Source: Candidatus Dadabacteria bacterium
GTDB lineage: Bacteria; Desulfobacterota_D; UBA1144; Nemesobacterales; UBA2774
Assembly (NCBI GenBank): GCA_030632765.1
Contig: DAOVUC010000010.1
Location: 1 to 14,946 of the forward strand
Direction: 5' to 3'
Length of the DNA: 14,946 nucleotides
The position numbers and the translations under genes were made by a program. Each line of letters opens with the position of its first letter. Positions within the stretch are counted from its first letter, which is position 1. The notes under the pieces were generated by a model, which saw only the letters and a list, made by a program, of their open reading frames with translations, ran no database searches and was not told where the DNA came from. This document shows positions 13,608-14,946 of this stretch, piece after piece.

Positions 13608-13755
13608 TAAAGTTCGTTGGCTCTCTTATTTTCTCCTAAATCTCCTTAACACTATTAATCCCAGCAACAAGAAATAATATTCACTTTTAGTGATCATTTC
13701 ATTATGTGGGGAAGGTGTCAATATTTTTTATATATTATTCATATTAGTACAACCC

Positions 13756-13784
13756 TTGTTTAAAATAAACGAATAAAGTATCAT
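13756..13784 (+). promoter_or_regulatory. Promoter of the DUF2092 gene
   Basis: TTGTTT (13756-13761), 17-bp spacer, TATCAT (13779-13784). The predicted start near 13791 gives a leader of about 79 nt ending in a strong GGAGGAG SD. Confidence 0.45.
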
Positions 13785-13869
13785 AAATTATTCAATGTGG
13801 CGGAGAGAGACTTCTATGTTTCTAGCTTATTGTGAGATTTTATAAATTAATTGACGGAGGAGAAAGGAT

Positions 13870-14721
13870 ATGATTCAAAAAATATGGATGAATTTAAAAA
13901 AGGTCTCTTTAATTTTGTTTGCCATTTTATTGGTTAATGTTTTTGTAGGCAACATCAGTATTACAAATACACTAAATGATGTTGCATATGCTCAGGAAAC
14001 AAACCCAAACATCGATCCGCAGGCGTCTGAAATTCTTCAAAACATGAGCTACTTTCTTGGTAGCAAAGACCAGTACACTTTCAAGGCCGAGATTATGTTT
14101 GATCAGCTAATTAATTCAAACCGCAAAATACAATACTCAGCAGAAGAAAAAGTATATATGAAAAAGAACGGTAATTTAACGATTGAATACGTCAGTGACT
14201 TGGGCGGTTACAAACTATGGTTTGAAGAAGGGAAGGCAACAATTCTGGAATTACCTACGAACCTCTTTTCAATCGCGACACTTCCTGCAACAATAGATCA
14301 GGCTTTAAAAAAATTAAAGGAAAAATATAATTTCACACCCGCTTTAAGTGATTTACTATTTATCAACACTTACCGTGTTCTAACCGCGAAGGTACAGTCT
14401 GGAGGCTACTTCGGGACCAGTAAAGTGTATGGAGTAAGGTGTGACCATCTGGCGTTTGTACAACAAGATATTGATTGGCAGATTTGGATAGAAAGCGGTA
14501 AACGTCAAATCCCAAGAAAATTGGTGATTACTTATAAGAACCTGCCCGGATCACCCCAGTTCATTGCAATTCTTAGGGACTGGGTAATTGACAAACCTAT
14601 AACTAATTTTGCATTTAAAGCGGATATTCCTAATTTAAACCAAAGAACGGAAATGGCTGAAATCCTTAACAAACCAAGAATTAACCTCGGCAGTGTTAGG
14701 TCTTCGGGTTCAAATTTCTAA
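13870..14721 (+). CDS. Periplasmic DUF2092-family protein (LolA/LolB-like fold)
   Basis: 283 residues with a long signal peptide, residues 1-41 (VAYA before QET). Residues about 50-280 match DUF2092 (COG3900, predicted periplasmic protein): 'ASEILQNMSYFLGSKDQYTFKAE', 'QYSAEEKVYMKKNGNLTIEY', 'KLWFEEGKATIL', 'YGVRCDHLAFVQQDIDWQIWIE', 'PRKLVITYKNLPGSPQF'. This beta-rich half-barrel is related in pattern to LolA/LolB lipoprotein carriers, and may bind a lipid or another hydrophobic ligand; no function is established. The ATG has an excellent GGAGGAG SD. The gene is monocistronic: a promoter precedes it and a strong terminator follows about 100 nt downstream. Confidence 0.83.
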   Translation: MIQKIWMNLKKVSLILFAILLVNVFVGNISITNTLNDVAYAQETNPNIDPQASEILQNMSYFLGSKDQYTFKAEIMFDQLINSNRKIQYSAEEKVYMKKNGNLTIEYVSDLGGYKLWFEEGKATILELPTNLFSIATLPATIDQALKKLKEKYNFTPALSDLLFINTYRVLTAKVQSGGYFGTSKVYGVRCDHLAFVQQDIDWQIWIESGKRQIPRKLVITYKNLPGSPQFIAILRDWVIDKPITNFAFKADIPNLNQRTEMAEILNKPRINLGSVRSSGSNF

Positions 14722-14821
14722 TATTTAAATTATGGGAATACCGGACTATGGCTTAATTATCTGATTTGCTTAAAAAAGCTTTTTCGGGTTAGGAACTACA
14801 ATAGGATAGAACAAAAAAGGG

Positions 14822-14852
14822 AAGTGCGCCGTATTGCTACAGCGCACTTTTT
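14822..14852. terminator. Bidirectional rho-independent terminator
   Basis: AAGTGCGC (14822-14829) pairs with GCGCACTT (14842-14849) around a 12-nt loop and runs into TTT on the plus strand; on the minus strand an A6 run at 14813-14818 supplies the U-tract. It serves the DUF2092 gene and the cold-shock gene, which converge on it. Confidence 0.85.
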
Positions 14853-14862
14853 ATTATCTACA

Positions 14863-14946
14863 TTAAGCTAAAACAACGTTTTGAGCTTGAGGGCCTTTAT
14901 CGCCGTCAACAACGGTGAACTCTACGCGCTGCCCCTCTTCTAGGGA
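14863..14946 (-). CDS. csp: Cold-shock domain protein, C-terminal end (partial)
   Basis: The minus strand gives 27 residues before TAA: SLEEGQRVEFTVVDGDKGPQ followed by AQNVVLA. This is the standard C-terminus of CspA-type OB-fold proteins ('L.EGq.VeFev..g.kGpqA.nV'), which bind single-stranded RNA and act as RNA chaperones. The N-terminal half with RNP1 and RNP2 lies outside the window. It ends about 14 nt before the terminator hairpin. Which csp paralogue it is cannot be told from this fragment. Confidence 0.93.
   Translation of the reverse strand, partial: SLEEGQRVEFTVVDGDKGPQAQNVVLA

Larger units (their letters stand above)
13500..13869. other. AT-rich divergent intergenic region (370 nt)
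   Basis: No coding sequence or RNA gene is recognised. It holds a minus-strand promoter and an inverted repeat near the Cys-rich gene, a run of alternating AT near 13571-13580, a plus-strand promoter for the DUF2092 gene, and about 80 nt of leader before that gene. The part 13610-13750 shows nothing identifiable. Confidence 0.6.

Noticed and set aside
14773..14784. AAAAAGCTTTTT palindrome after the DUF2092 gene
   Set aside because: No loop and only A-T pairs, so it cannot form a stable hairpin; the real terminator is downstream at 14822.

Overview
The window reads like a chromosomal segment of an uncultivated diderm (Gram-negative-type) bacterium. Genes are short and densely packed, intergenic DNA is AT-rich, and about half of the predicted products carry a Sec signal peptide. 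Paralogue types such as Obg, Sco1, DinB, SYLF and DUF2092 would suit a Deltaproteobacteria-like or candidate-phylum lineage. That placement is an impression from gene content and protein style; no rRNA or marker phylogeny is available here. No IS element, integrase, phage gene, CRISPR array, tRNA or rRNA was seen.

Layout. (1) 1-1586, plus strand: the tail of a TPR-like protein, an unrecognised 150-residue helical protein, and a CPBP-family intramembrane protease homologue. (2) 1583-5151, minus strand: a tight gene run, in transcription order a HugZ-like FMN/heme protein (split barrel + DUF2470), a D-amino-acid oxidase, a secreted 2-keto-4-pentenoate hydratase-like protein broken into two ORFs, and a secreted Ig-like protein with 8 cysteines. 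Gaps are 15, 1 and 11 nt, so this is almost certainly one transcription unit. (3) 5279-8074, plus strand: the essential GTPase Obg, apparently on a leaderless transcript, then a secreted beta-helix protein with a choice-of-anchor-Q-like region and a Cys-TM-Arg C-terminal sorting tail. (4) 8152-10275, minus strand: a copper pair, Sco1/SenC followed by a secreted multicopper oxidase. (5) 10377-13259, plus strand: a secreted beta-sandwich-like protein, a secreted protein with 13 tandem PLVEQPD-type heptapeptides, a 115-residue unknown, a DinB-fold protein, and a secreted divergent SYLF-domain protein preceded by three exactly 11-bp-phased CTTAAC repeats. (6) 13275-14946: a tiny Cys-rich secreted protein (minus), a long AT-rich intergenic region, a DUF2092 periplasmic protein (plus), a strong bidirectional terminator, and the 3' end of a cold-shock protein gene (minus).

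How the genes work together. The firmest functional link is Sco1 plus multicopper oxidase: copper delivery next to an extracytoplasmic copper enzyme. The five-ORF minus-strand run joins oxidative catabolic enzymes with secreted proteins of unknown role; no pathway can be named with confidence. The most speculative but interesting links are a CPBP protease with all four catalytic residues near a protein whose C-terminal tail looks like a CPBP-type sorting signal, and the Pho-box-like repeat array upstream of the SYLF gene. No wholly new system is proven by the sequence alone.
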